Shown one piece after another: positions 1 through 7,017 of a stretch of DNA of 64,000 nt. Under the pieces are notes generated by a model. It made no database searches. It saw nothing but the letters and a program-made list of their open reading frames with translations, and had not been told where the DNA came from. This stretch comes from Alphaproteobacteria bacterium (lineage in GTDB: Bacteria; Pseudomonadota; Alphaproteobacteria; Thalassobaculales; Thalassobaculaceae), in NCBI GenBank assembly GCA_013203465.1, contig JABMNR010000017.1, positions 1-64,000 of the forward strand, written 5' to 3'. Position 1 is the stretch's first letter; each line of letters starts with the position of its first letter. Made by a program: the position numbers and the translations under genes.

Positions 1-1
1 A

Positions 2-73
2 TACATGACGCTGGAAACCATCGGCCGGATCAGCGACGATCCCCTCATCAGCCTGCCCGCCGTGGCGCGCTGA
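2..73 (+). CDS. C-terminal tail of a gene cut by the window edge
   Basis: An open frame enters from the left edge and stops at a TGA after 23 visible codons. The visible peptide runs from Tyr-Met-Thr-Leu-Glu to Pro-Ala-Val-Ala-Arg. It is too short to assign to a family with confidence. It resembles the loose C-terminal tail of many enzymes and could be a flavin-reductase-type protein, but that is a guess. It is the only plus-strand frame in the first 100 bases that ends cleanly, and it precedes transposase debris. The parent gene may be intact to the left or may itself be a remnant. Confidence 0.35.
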   Translation, partial: YMTLETIGRISDDPLISLPAVAR

Positions 74-110
74 TCATCCCGGCCTTGCCGGAGAGCGCGG
101 CCATCAGCCG

Positions 111-512
111 TCAGCTACACCACGCCAAGGGACACGACCTCTCGTCGAACAGGGTTTTGTCCAGACCGTGCGCTACCAGCGCCTTGCGGAAACGAACGAA
201 AGTGGTGCGCTCCGGTGTCGGCTCCGAAACGGAAAAGCCGCAGAAGCGTCGGAACGAGGCGCGGTCGTCCAGCGTCTCGGCGAGCTTCACATCGGACAGG
301 TCGTACCAGATCGAAAGCAGCATTGCCTTGAACAGCGGCAGCGGTGGCCAGGCCGGCTCGCCCTTGGCGGCACAGGAAATCACTTTGAGAGCGCGATCGA
401 CCGGCACCCAGCCGATCAGCTTCGAAAGCTCATCCAACGACGAGCGCTGGCCGCGCTCGCTCGATAGCAAATCCAAACTTCTCCTGGCCAATGCGCCGAT
501 GTCCCATGGCAT
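111..512 (-). pseudogene. IS5-family transposase, N-terminal remnant
   Basis: The 133-residue frame carries the N-terminal DUF772-type region of IS5-family transposases. Hallmarks are Trp-Pro-Pro-Leu-Pro-Leu-Phe-Lys-Ala-Met-Leu, then Leu-Ser-Asp-Val-Lys-Leu-Ala-Glu-Thr-Leu-Asp-Asp-Arg-Ala-Ser-Phe-Arg-Arg-Phe-Cys-Gly-Phe, then Thr-Phe-Val-Arg-Phe-Arg. It ends abruptly after Gly-Leu-Asp-Lys-Thr-Leu-Phe. The DDE catalytic half, roughly 200 more residues in full-length relatives, is missing. The copy therefore cannot transpose by itself. No terminal inverted repeat pair was found around it. It marks an old insertion or deletion scar next to the suyB end of the large operon. Confidence 0.8.
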
Positions 513-586
513 CCCTCAATCCATTGTTCGGATCGATAGAATCATCGAAATTCACGCCCGTCCAGCTACCCGCGCACAGGTCTCAT

Positions 587-682
587 AACCATTTCAATCT
601 CGACCGTCATCTGAACAGCCGTGAAACTTTCAAACAGGACCGTGCCGCTGCTCTGGCCGAGTGGCGTCATCTCGCAGCTTGA
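587..682 (+). pseudogene. Probable IS6-family transposase, C-terminal remnant
   Basis: A short open segment begins Asn-His-Phe-Asn-Leu-Asp-Arg-His-Leu and ends Ala-Ala-Ala-Leu-Ala-Glu-Trp-Arg-His-Leu-Ala-Ala before TGA. This pattern (NHFN...RHL...R..F+..R..AL.EW) resembles the extreme C-terminus of IS6-type DDE transposases. No catalytic region precedes it. It is best read as a roughly 32-codon scar lying head to head with the IS5 fragment. The family call rests on pattern memory over a short peptide, so confidence is limited. Confidence 0.45.
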
Positions 683-750
683 GCATTAAATCGTTCGTGA
701 ATTTCTCGGACCTTGCGAGTTGGTCTGACAATGCTCGTTGATGTGACAGT

Positions 751-776
751 GCCGGCGCGCGGGAGTTCGGGCCGGC
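751..776 (-). terminator. Weak hairpin downstream of suyB-like gene
   Basis: Two GCCGGC blocks (each its own reverse complement) at 751-756 and 771-776 can pair across a 14-base loop, just after the stop of the last gene of the minus-strand run. No U tract follows, so this is a possible mRNA 3-prime end or stabiliser rather than a textbook Rho-independent terminator. Confidence 0.3.
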
Positions 777-799
777 GGGTTTCTTCGCGGCGTGCCGGC

Positions 800-1975
800 T
801 CAGGCGCTGCGGTAGAGCTTGGTCATGACGAACTCCTTGTGGCCGAGCGCCTCGGCGGCGGCGGCGCGGCCGTTGGCGGTGCGGATGATCATCGCGATCA
901 GCGCGTCGCCGGCCTGGTCGATGGTCATCTTGCCCTTCAGCACGTCGGAGACGTCGACGTCGACATGCTCGGCCATGGTGCGGACGGTGCGCGGGTTGCC
1001 GGTGATCTTGATCACCGGCACGATCGGGTTGCCGATCACGTTGCCCTGGCCGGTCGGGAAGGTGTGCACCACGTAGCCCGCCGCCGCCATCAGGGTGACG
1101 CACTCGGCCGCCGCCGAGGAGGTGTCCATGAAGTACAGCCCGCGCCCCTTGGCCGGCACCTCGGCCGGGCCGAGGGCGTCGATGTAGGTCGAGGTGCGGC
1201 CGATCTTCTCCAGATTGCCCAGCGCCTTCTCCTCGATGGTGGTCAGCCCGCCCAGGATGTTGCCCTTGGTCGGCTGGCTGTCGGACAAATCGGAGGTCTT
1301 GTGCGCCTCGATCACCTCGTCCTGGTAGGCCTGGAACAACGCCATGAACTTGGCGCCGGCCTCCGGCGTGGCGGCGCGCTCGGCGCAGATGTGCTCGGCT
1401 CCGGTGATCTCCGAGGTCTCGCCGAAGCAGCCGTACAGCCCGTGCGGCAGCAGCTTGTCGTACATGTTGCCCACCGTCGGGCAGCTCGACAGCCCGGTGG
1501 TGGTATCGGACTCGCCGCACTTGGTCGACACCCACAGATCGGTGAGCGGGCAGTCCTCTTTCTGCAACTCGGTCGCCCAGTGCACGAACTCCTTGGCCTT
1601 CCAGCTGGCCTGCCGGATGGTCTCGAAGTCGCCCTTCTGCTCGATCGAGAAGCCCTCGACCGGTTTGCCGGTCTTGGCGATGCCGTCGACGATCAGCTGG
1701 GTCCACTCCGGCTCGATGCCGATCACCACCACGGCGGCGACGTTCGGGTTGGCCCCGGTGCCGATCATGGTGCGGAAATGCAACTCCAGATCCTCGCCGA
1801 ACTGCAGCCGGCCATAGGAGTGCGGCAGGGCGACCGTGCCCTTGACGTTGTTGGCGACCGCCTCGCAGGCGGCGTTGGAGATGTCGTCAACCGGCAGGAT
1901 GATGACATGGTTGCGCACGCCGACCCGGCCGTTCTCGCGGCGCCAGGCCCGCACGCTCTGCGTTTCGTACCCCAT
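800..1975 (-). CDS. suyB: UxaA-family lyase, sulfolactate sulfo-lyase beta subunit-like
   Basis: The 391-residue protein belongs to the UxaA/altronate dehydratase large-subunit family. It carries the [11 protein letters not shown] block and the [10 protein letters not shown] block typical of that fold. With a separate small SAF-domain subunit encoded immediately upstream (10-base gap), the arrangement matches SuyAB, which splits (R)-3-sulfolactate into pyruvate and sulfite. The same architecture also serves sugar-acid dehydratases, so the sulfonate substrate is inferred from split-gene organisation and length. No sulfite exporter or sulfite dehydrogenase was seen nearby. The start ATG at 1975 was chosen because family homology begins there, just after the preceding gene. 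It is the last gene of the nine-gene run. Confidence 0.7.
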   Translation of the reverse strand: MGYETQSVRAWRRENGRVGVRNHVIILPVDDISNAACEAVANNVKGTVALPHSYGRLQFGEDLELHFRTMIGTGANPNVAAVVVIGIEPEWTQLIVDGIAKTGKPVEGFSIEQKGDFETIRQASWKAKEFVHWATELQKEDCPLTDLWVSTKCGESDTTTGLSSCPTVGNMYDKLLPHGLYGCFGETSEITGAEHICAERAATPEAGAKFMALFQAYQDEVIEAHKTSDLSDSQPTKGNILGGLTTIEEKALGNLEKIGRTSTYIDALGPAEVPAKGRGLYFMDTSSAAAECVTLMAAAGYVVHTFPTGQGNVIGNPIVPVIKITGNPRTVRTMAEHVDVDVSDVLKGKMTIDQAGDALIAMIIRTANGRAAAAEALGHKEFVMTKLYRSA

Positions 1976-1985
1976 GATCGGCTCC

Positions 1986-2276
1986 TTACCAGCGCTTGGT
2001 TTTGAGGTTGTGGACGTGGATATGGCGGCCCTTGCCGGCGGCGCCGACCATGCGGCCGATGTCCACACCGTACTTGATCGCCGTGTCGCCCTCGCCGAGA
2101 TCGACCAGCGCCACCTTGTGGCCGATCGGCACATCGTCCAGCACGACCAGCCGGAAGGTCGAGTTGTCCTCGGTCACCCGGCACAGCATCTCGGCGCCGG
2201 CCTTGAGGCCCTCCACCACGACAACACCCACGTTGTCGGCGCGATCGTGAACCAAAAGCTGCGGTTCCTCGCTCAT
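1986..2276 (-). CDS. suyA: SAF-domain small subunit, sulfolactate sulfo-lyase alpha-like
   Basis: The 96-residue protein is a single SAF domain. It has the signature Pro-Ile-Gly-His-Lys-Val-Ala-Leu followed by Ile-Lys-Tyr-Gly and ends near Val-His-Asn-Leu, as in SuyA and the N-terminal part of altronate dehydratases. It should form a complex with the adjacent UxaA-type subunit. A purine-rich ribosome site (GGGGAGTGAG in the transcript) precedes the ATG at 2276. In-frame sequence upstream has no family similarity. A leader of about 180 bases separates it from the oxidase gene, so suyAB may also have its own promoter. Confidence 0.72.
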   Translation of the reverse strand: MSEEPQLLVHDRADNVGVVVVEGLKAGAEMLCRVTEDNSTFRLVVLDDVPIGHKVALVDLGEGDTAIKYGVDIGRMVGAAGKGRHIHVHNLKTKRW

Positions 2277-2293
2277 CTCACTCCCCTCATGGT

Positions 2294-2316
2294 GTCGCGC
2301 GACGGAAGGGCGCGAC
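2294..2316 (-). other. Hairpin in the leader of suyA
   Basis: GTCGCGC at 2294-2300 and GCGCGAC at 2310-2316 form a perfect 7-bp stem with a 9-base loop, about 18 bases upstream of the suyA start. A wider inverted pair, GTATTGGC at 2322-2329 and GCCAATAC at 2415-2422, lies in the same 180-base leader. These could tune translation or mark a regulator site; nothing further can be said. Confidence 0.3.
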
Positions 2317-2455
2317 CGTAAGTATTGGCCCGCTGGAACCATGCCGAGCGGACTTTTGATGTCTGATGTCCTGAAGTGTCGTCGGACCCACGTCAAGGCC
2401 GTTGCGTGCTCGGAGCCAATACCGCCATCGCACCTCGGTATAGCTCCGTCTTTGC

Positions 2456-3655
2456 CTATAGCGTTGCCGGTGTCGATACCCAACCCCGGCGGCGGCGCCA
2501 GTCGGGGTCCAATCCATCGAATCGGGCGAGCGCGAAGCTTGACAAATCGGCGAAACCGCAGCGCCCGGCCGTCACCAACTCCTGGATCGCATGGCCGCTC
2601 GCCGGTGACAGGCCGAAGCCGACGCTCGACATGGTGGCCACAACCACGTTCTCCGGCTCCGTCAGGCGGTCGATCACCGGACGGCCGTCCGGCGTGTTCT
2701 CAATAAAGCCGGCCCAACTGCGGATCACCCGGGCGTGGGCGGCCTTCGGGAACAGCTCGGCCACGCGTTTGGCGATGCTGCGGGAGAGCGGCGAGGACGG
2801 CGGGCGTTGGTCCTCCATGTCGTCGAGGTCGAACCATTCGTGCGGCCCGCCGCCATAGGCCAGATTGCCGCGCAAGGTTTGGCGGCCGTAGAGGCCGTTG
2901 CCGTCGACCCCGCCGAGCGGCATCAGCGGCAGCGGCTCGGTCACGATCATCTCGGCCCGCGCCGGCGCGACCGGCACCTCGGTGCCGAGCAGTGCGGTCA
3001 GCGTCCCGGTGTAGGGACCGGCGGCGATCACGAGTTGATCGCAGCCGATGCTGCCGCGCGAGGTCTCGACGGCGACCACCCGACCGCCGGACATGGTGAA
3101 GTTGTGCACCTGGGTATGCTGCAGCACCCGACCGCCGTGGTCCTGGATCGCCCAGGCATAAGCCTGCACCGTGCGATGCGGGTTGGCGTGTCCGCCGAAG
3201 GCATGATGGAAGCCACCGATCGATCCCTCACCGGCGAGCGGCACGACCTCACGAAGCTGGGTTGAATCGAGTTCCTCGGAGCGGAAGCCCAGCCGGCCGC
3301 CGATTTCATGGGTGCGTCGCAATCGCGCCATCTGCTCCTCGTCGAAGGCAATCCGGATGCGCTCGGGGGAAAACTCGGTCGGATAGCCGAGCAGGTCGTC
3401 CATCATCGGCCAGAGCCGCTGTTCCTCCACGAAGAGAGGAGAGTAGCCATGGGTACAGCCGCCGCCGTTCCGCCCCGACGCGCCGAAGCCGACGATGCCC
3501 GCTTCAACAACCAGAACATCAATACCGGCGCGCGCCAGCCACCAGGCGGCGCTAAGCCCCGTGGCCCCGCCGCCGACCACGACGACGGAGGCGCCGGGCA
3601 CGTCCTCCTCGGTGCCGGTCGGCCGCTCCACCGGTTCGGGAGCCGCTTTAGTCAT
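2456..3655 (-). CDS. FAD-dependent oxidoreductase, DAO family
   Basis: The 399-residue flavoprotein is of the D-amino-acid oxidase (DAO/DadA) superfamily. The dinucleotide-binding Gly-Gly-Gly-Ala-Thr-Gly-Leu-Ser-Ala-Ala lies near residues 27-36, followed by Gly-Phe-Gly-Ala-Ser-Gly-Arg-Asn-Gly-Gly, the FAD contact seen in sarcosine and glycine oxidases. A C-terminal Asn-Thr-Pro-Asp-Gly-Arg-Pro-Val-Ile-Asp closes the FAD site. It probably oxidises a C-N bond of an amino or N-methyl acid in the cytoplasm. It overlaps the upstream BFD-type oxidoreductase gene by 8 bases, so the two may be subunits of one dehydrogenase, as in HcnB/HcnC or OoxA/OoxB pairs. The ATG at 3655 was preferred for that coupling. 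The substrate is unknown. Confidence 0.8.
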   Translation of the reverse strand: MTKAAPEPVERPTGTEEDVPGASVVVVGGGATGLSAAWWLARAGIDVLVVEAGIVGFGASGRNGGGCTHGYSPLFVEEQRLWPMMDDLLGYPTEFSPERIRIAFDEEQMARLRRTHEIGGRLGFRSEELDSTQLREVVPLAGEGSIGGFHHAFGGHANPHRTVQAYAWAIQDHGGRVLQHTQVHNFTMSGGRVVAVETSRGSIGCDQLVIAAGPYTGTLTALLGTEVPVAPARAEMIVTEPLPLMPLGGVDGNGLYGRQTLRGNLAYGGGPHEWFDLDDMEDQRPPSSPLSRSIAKRVAELFPKAAHARVIRSWAGFIENTPDGRPVIDRLTEPENVVVATMSSVGFGLSPASGHAIQELVTAGRCGFADLSSFALARFDGLDPDWRRRRGWVSTPATL

Positions 3656-5270
3656 CGCTATCGTCCGCCAAGGGCCTGCCGTCCGGTCCAAGCTCCCAAG
3701 GAGCGAGCCACATAGACGGAATACCGAACCAACCTTCCCAGGTCTCGGTCATCTCCGGTTGCTCCTCGGTTTCGGCGAGTTGGTCGAGCCGGATCGGCCG
3801 GACCGGCGCTCGATAGGTGGCGAGCGGTACCCCGGCGAGCGGCACACCGGCGCCAAGCGCCAGCAGAACGGCGACCTGCTCGCGGCAGCGCCGGCCTTGG
3901 CATTGTCCCATGCCGGCCCGGGTCAGCCGCTTCACTTGGTCCGGGTTCGGCGGCCCGTTGCCGAGCAGGGAGACGAGATCAGTCGGCTTCTGGGTCGGCG
4001 CCTGCCAGTCGAGATAACGCGGCGGGCGGACCTCAAGCACGTCGCGGGCGGTCACGTCCTCGCATTGGCAGACGTGCGGTTCGCCCGCTGCTTCAATCAC
4101 GCTGGCCCTGACCCAATGCTTTAGATAGGCGTCGATATCGATTGCCGGTTCGGGTGGCGCGGCGCTGATGTCCAGCCTGTCCTCCGTTGCCAGGATTGCC
4201 GCCACCGCCCGTTGCGCCTCCGCCACCGCCACCGACGGATCAGTCGACTTTTCCGGCCATATCCCAGCAATGTCGCCGATCGCGTAAATTCCAGGCCGTG
4301 AAGTGCGTTGACCGCTGTCGAGCACGGGAACTTGACCTCCTCGGCGCGCATCGAAGGTCATGCGGCAGCCCGCCGCCTCCAGCAGCTCGATCGCTGGGAT
4401 GGCGGCGATGCCGAGCACCACGGTGTCGCATTCGATGGCCCGCGCCGAGCCGGCGACGTGGCGCCCGTCCCGGTCGACCGCCGCCACCATGACGCGGGTC
4501 ACGCCGTCCAAGTCGCCTTCGGCCTGGGCAACGACGTGATCGGTCAAGATCTCGGTGCCGCGTTCCGTGATCTGGGATATCAGATCGGATGGACCGATCG
4601 GCGCGCCCGCCGCCTCGACCACGGCGGCACAGGCGGTACCGGCCTCGATGAGGGTAAGAGCCGTGAGGAGCGCCTCGGCGCCGCTGCCGAGAATCACCGC
4701 CCGGCGGGCGGCGAGCGCATCGTAATGTGTCGCGAGACGACGGGCGGCGGCGGCGCCCATCACGCCCGGCAACTCCCAACCTGGAAAGGCGAGCCCCATA
4801 TCGCGGCTGCCGGCGGCGATAATGGCGTGCTCGAAGCCGATGTGGCGAACGCCTTCGGCGTCGGCGATGCCCGCCATCGGCCGGTCGACCCAGGTCGCGG
4901 TCGGCGCTTTGACAAACAAACCCCAGCAGGCGGTGCCGAGCCGAACGTCGACTCCGGCCTCGAAAGCCTCGGCGATCGCCGGTGAACCTTCCAACACCGC
5001 GTCGGTCATCGCGTTGCGGTTGCGCACCGCACCGGTCATCCGGCCGCCGAAATGCAGCGGAATCTCGTTGTTCATGGCCTCGAAGTCGACCGGGTTTTCG
5101 TCGACCAGCATGACCTTCAAGCCCCGGCCCGCTGCGTCGATGGCGGCGGCGCACCCGGCCGGACCGGCGCCAATGACCAAGAGGTCGGTCATTTCGGCGA
5201 TCGTCGGGGTCTTACCGGAAACCGATGTTCGGTCCATGCCCGCCGGACTCATCTCAGGCTCCCGCGCCAT
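3648..5270 (-). CDS. FAD/NAD(P) oxidoreductase with BFD-type [2Fe-2S] domain
   Basis: The 540-residue protein resembles HcnB, OoxA and the D-hydroxyproline dehydrogenase alpha subunit. The N-terminal Gly-Ala-Gly-Pro-Ala-Gly-Cys-Ala-Ala-Ala binds FAD (about residues 34-43), a second Gly-Ser-Gly-Ala-Glu-Ala follows, and Ile-Gly-Asp-Ile-Ala-Gly closes the FAD site. A Fer2_BFD region has cysteines at about 401, 403, 457 and 462 (Cys-Gln-Cys-Glu-Asp and Cys-Gln-Gly-Arg-Arg-Cys). A tail of about 70 residues after the last cysteine pair is unusual. The start at 5270 follows an AAGGA ribosome site; an upstream in-frame start would overlap the preceding gene. It likely passes electrons for the co-encoded DAO protein. 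Confidence 0.8.
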   Translation of the reverse strand: MAREPEMSPAGMDRTSVSGKTPTIAEMTDLLVIGAGPAGCAAAIDAAGRGLKVMLVDENPVDFEAMNNEIPLHFGGRMTGAVRNRNAMTDAVLEGSPAIAEAFEAGVDVRLGTACWGLFVKAPTATWVDRPMAGIADAEGVRHIGFEHAIIAAGSRDMGLAFPGWELPGVMGAAAARRLATHYDALAARRAVILGSGAEALLTALTLIEAGTACAAVVEAAGAPIGPSDLISQITERGTEILTDHVVAQAEGDLDGVTRVMVAAVDRDGRHVAGSARAIECDTVVLGIAAIPAIELLEAAGCRMTFDARRGGQVPVLDSGQRTSRPGIYAIGDIAGIWPEKSTDPSVAVAEAQRAVAAILATEDRLDISAAPPEPAIDIDAYLKHWVRASVIEAAGEPHVCQCEDVTARDVLEVRPPRYLDWQAPTQKPTDLVSLLGNGPPNPDQVKRLTRAGMGQCQGRRCREQVAVLLALGAGVPLAGVPLATYRAPVRPIRLDQLAETEEQPEMTETWEGWFGIPSMWLAPWELGPDGRPLADDSDD

Positions 5271-5286
5271 GCCGTTCCTTGTGTCA

Positions 5287-6495
5287 TCATGCCCCAGCCA
5301 GGGCGTCATCGAGGTCGGCGATGATGTCCTCCGCCGTCTCGAGGCCGACCGAGAAGCGGATCAGATCGTCAGTTATTCCCTGGGCCGCACCTTCCTTGGG
5401 GTGTAGCCGAGCGCGGCCTTGGATCAGGCTTGCCGGATGGATCATCAGGGATTCGGCGTCACCGAGGCTGACCGCGCGGGAGACCAGGCGCAGACGGTCC
5501 AACATCCGGACCGCGCCGTCGAAACCACCCACCAGACCAAAGGACATCATCGCGCTGCCGTTGGCCATCTGGCGAACCGCGACGTCGTGGCGCGGATGGC
5601 TCTCCAGCCATGGGTAGCGAACCCAGGCGACTTTCGGATGGCTTTCAAGAAACTGGGCCGCCGCGAGCGCGTTCTCGGCATGCCGCTGCATCCGGACCGG
5701 TAGCGACTTCAGACCGCGCAGCACCAGATGCGCCGACATCGGCGAGATCACCGCGCCGGTGATGTAGCGCAGGCCATGGGCTCGGACCGCGCCGACCCGC
5801 TCGGCGTCGCCGAGCACGGCTCCGGCCAGCACGTCGCCGTGGCCGCTCGCGTATTTGGTCAGCGAGTGGATCACCAGATCGGCGCCGTGCTCGATCGGCC
5901 GCTGCACCGCCGGAGAAGCGAACGTGCTGTCGACGGCGACCGGCGCGCCGTGCCGATGGGCAATCGTGGAGATTTCCCGGATGTCGACGATGTCGATCGT
6001 CGGGTTGCTCGGCGTCTCGAAATAGACCAGCCGCGTGCGGGCATCGATCGCCGCCTCCACCGCCGCCGGATCACCGAAGTCGACCAACATGACGTCGACG
6101 CCCCAGCGCGGCAGCGCCTGGGTCACGAAGGCGAAGGTGTTGCTGTAAAGCGTGTGATGCGCCACCAGCCGGTCACCGGCGGACAGCATGGTCAGCAACA
6201 TCGAGCACACCGCCCCCATGCCGGAGGCGAAGGCGAGCCCAGCCTCGGCCCCCTCCAGATCGGCGAGGCGGCGTTCCAGCACCTCCTGGGTCGGGTTATG
6301 GCTGCGGCCATAGATGTAACCGGCCTTGGTACCGCCGATGATCTCGGCACCGTCGGCGACGCTGTCGAACACGTAGGTCGACGTCATGTAGATCGGCGGG
6401 TTGAGCGCGCCCATCGCTGTCGCCGGGTCGTAGCCATGATGGATCGCCCTGGTCTCGATCCCCTGCCGGTTCCGTCGCTCATCCGATGTGGGCAT
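5287..6495 (-). CDS. PLP-dependent Cys/Met-metabolism enzyme, methionine gamma-lyase-like
   Basis: The 402-residue fold-type I PLP enzyme belongs to the cystathionine gamma-synthase/methionine gamma-lyase family. The Schiff-base lysine is Lys214 in Ser-Leu-Thr-Lys-Tyr-Ala-Ser-Gly-His. The phosphate-binding Ala-Ser-Gly-Met-Gly-Ala is near residue 90, Tyr-Gly-Arg near 62-64, and Thr-Pro-Ser-Asn-Pro near 161. The position of the gamma-lyase active-site cysteine (Cys116 in the Pseudomonas putida enzyme, in a Tyr-Gly-Cys-Thr context) is Tyr-Ser-Asn-Thr here. Classical methionine gamma-lyase activity is therefore doubtful; a C-S lyase or gamma-replacement reaction on another substrate is possible. 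A GGAGG site precedes the start. It sits 27 bases after soxG and 16 bases before the next gene. Confidence 0.82.
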   Translation of the reverse strand: MPTSDERRNRQGIETRAIHHGYDPATAMGALNPPIYMTSTYVFDSVADGAEIIGGTKAGYIYGRSHNPTQEVLERRLADLEGAEAGLAFASGMGAVCSMLLTMLSAGDRLVAHHTLYSNTFAFVTQALPRWGVDVMLVDFGDPAAVEAAIDARTRLVYFETPSNPTIDIVDIREISTIAHRHGAPVAVDSTFASPAVQRPIEHGADLVIHSLTKYASGHGDVLAGAVLGDAERVGAVRAHGLRYITGAVISPMSAHLVLRGLKSLPVRMQRHAENALAAAQFLESHPKVAWVRYPWLESHPRHDVAVRQMANGSAMMSFGLVGGFDGAVRMLDRLRLVSRAVSLGDAESLMIHPASLIQGRARLHPKEGAAQGITDDLIRFSVGLETAEDIIADLDDALAGA

Positions 6496-6522
6496 GATCG
6501 CCTCCGCCTTCCGCTCCTGCCT

Positions 6523-7017
6523 TTATCCCTCGGTCACGCCGAATTCAGCTCCAAGATCGAGCAGATAATCCCGGAGCGCCTTACCGAGGCTTCGGTCGAC
6601 ATGGAGGTCGTAGCTGTTGGCTTCCGCACGATGCAGCAACACCCGGTAGGCGCCGAAACGGCAGACCGCGCTTGCCAAGACCGGGAAATGCCGGTCATCG
6701 AGGTCGATCGCCGCCGCCTTGGCGACGACCGCTTGGGCCTTTTCACCGCTGAGCCGGAACACGACCTGCGAGGAGGAGATTTCGACGACAAGCGTGCCGG
6801 TATCCGCGTCATATCCGGGAGCGGGTAGCTCAGCTTCCCCGATCGCCACGAGTAGCGTCTCGCCCGGGCCGACCGCATGACGCTCGATCCCCGTTGCCGC
6901 GCCCGCCACCTCGGCGCCGTCCGAACCATCTATTCGCTTGACCAGCCGCTTGGTGAGGCCGAGGCGTTCGGCCACGACCACCGCGGTGGCGCCCAAGGAT
7001 GTCGCTGTCTCAGCCAC
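6523..7017 (-). CDS. soxG: Sarcosine oxidase gamma subunit
   Basis: The roughly 164-residue protein occupies the soxG position after soxA and shows the SoxG pattern: a central Leu-Val-Val-Glu-Ile-Ser-Ser-Ser-Gln-Val-Val-Phe-Arg-Leu-Ser-Gly segment, Ala-Val-Cys-Arg-Phe near 120, and a C-terminal Tyr-Asp-Leu-His-Val-Asp-Arg-Ser. SoxG is needed for assembly of the tetramer. A GTG at 7017 preceded by GGAGGG at good spacing was chosen; an ATG at 7032 is the alternative. Either start overlaps the end of soxA, implying translational coupling. Confidence 0.85.
   Translation of the reverse strand: MAETATSLGATAVVVAERLGLTKRLVKRIDGSDGAEVAGAATGIERHAVGPGETLLVAIGEAELPAPGYDADTGTLVVEISSSQVVFRLSGEKAQAVVAKAAAIDLDDRHFPVLASAVCRFGAYRVLLHRAEANSYDLHVDRSLGKALRDYLLDLGAEFGVTEG

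Noticed and set aside
713-2005. 430-codon plus-strand open frame opposite suyB
   Set aside because: High GC leaves long antisense frames. The translation is rich in Arg, Gly, Asp and His with no family pattern, while the minus strand encodes a clear UxaA-family protein.
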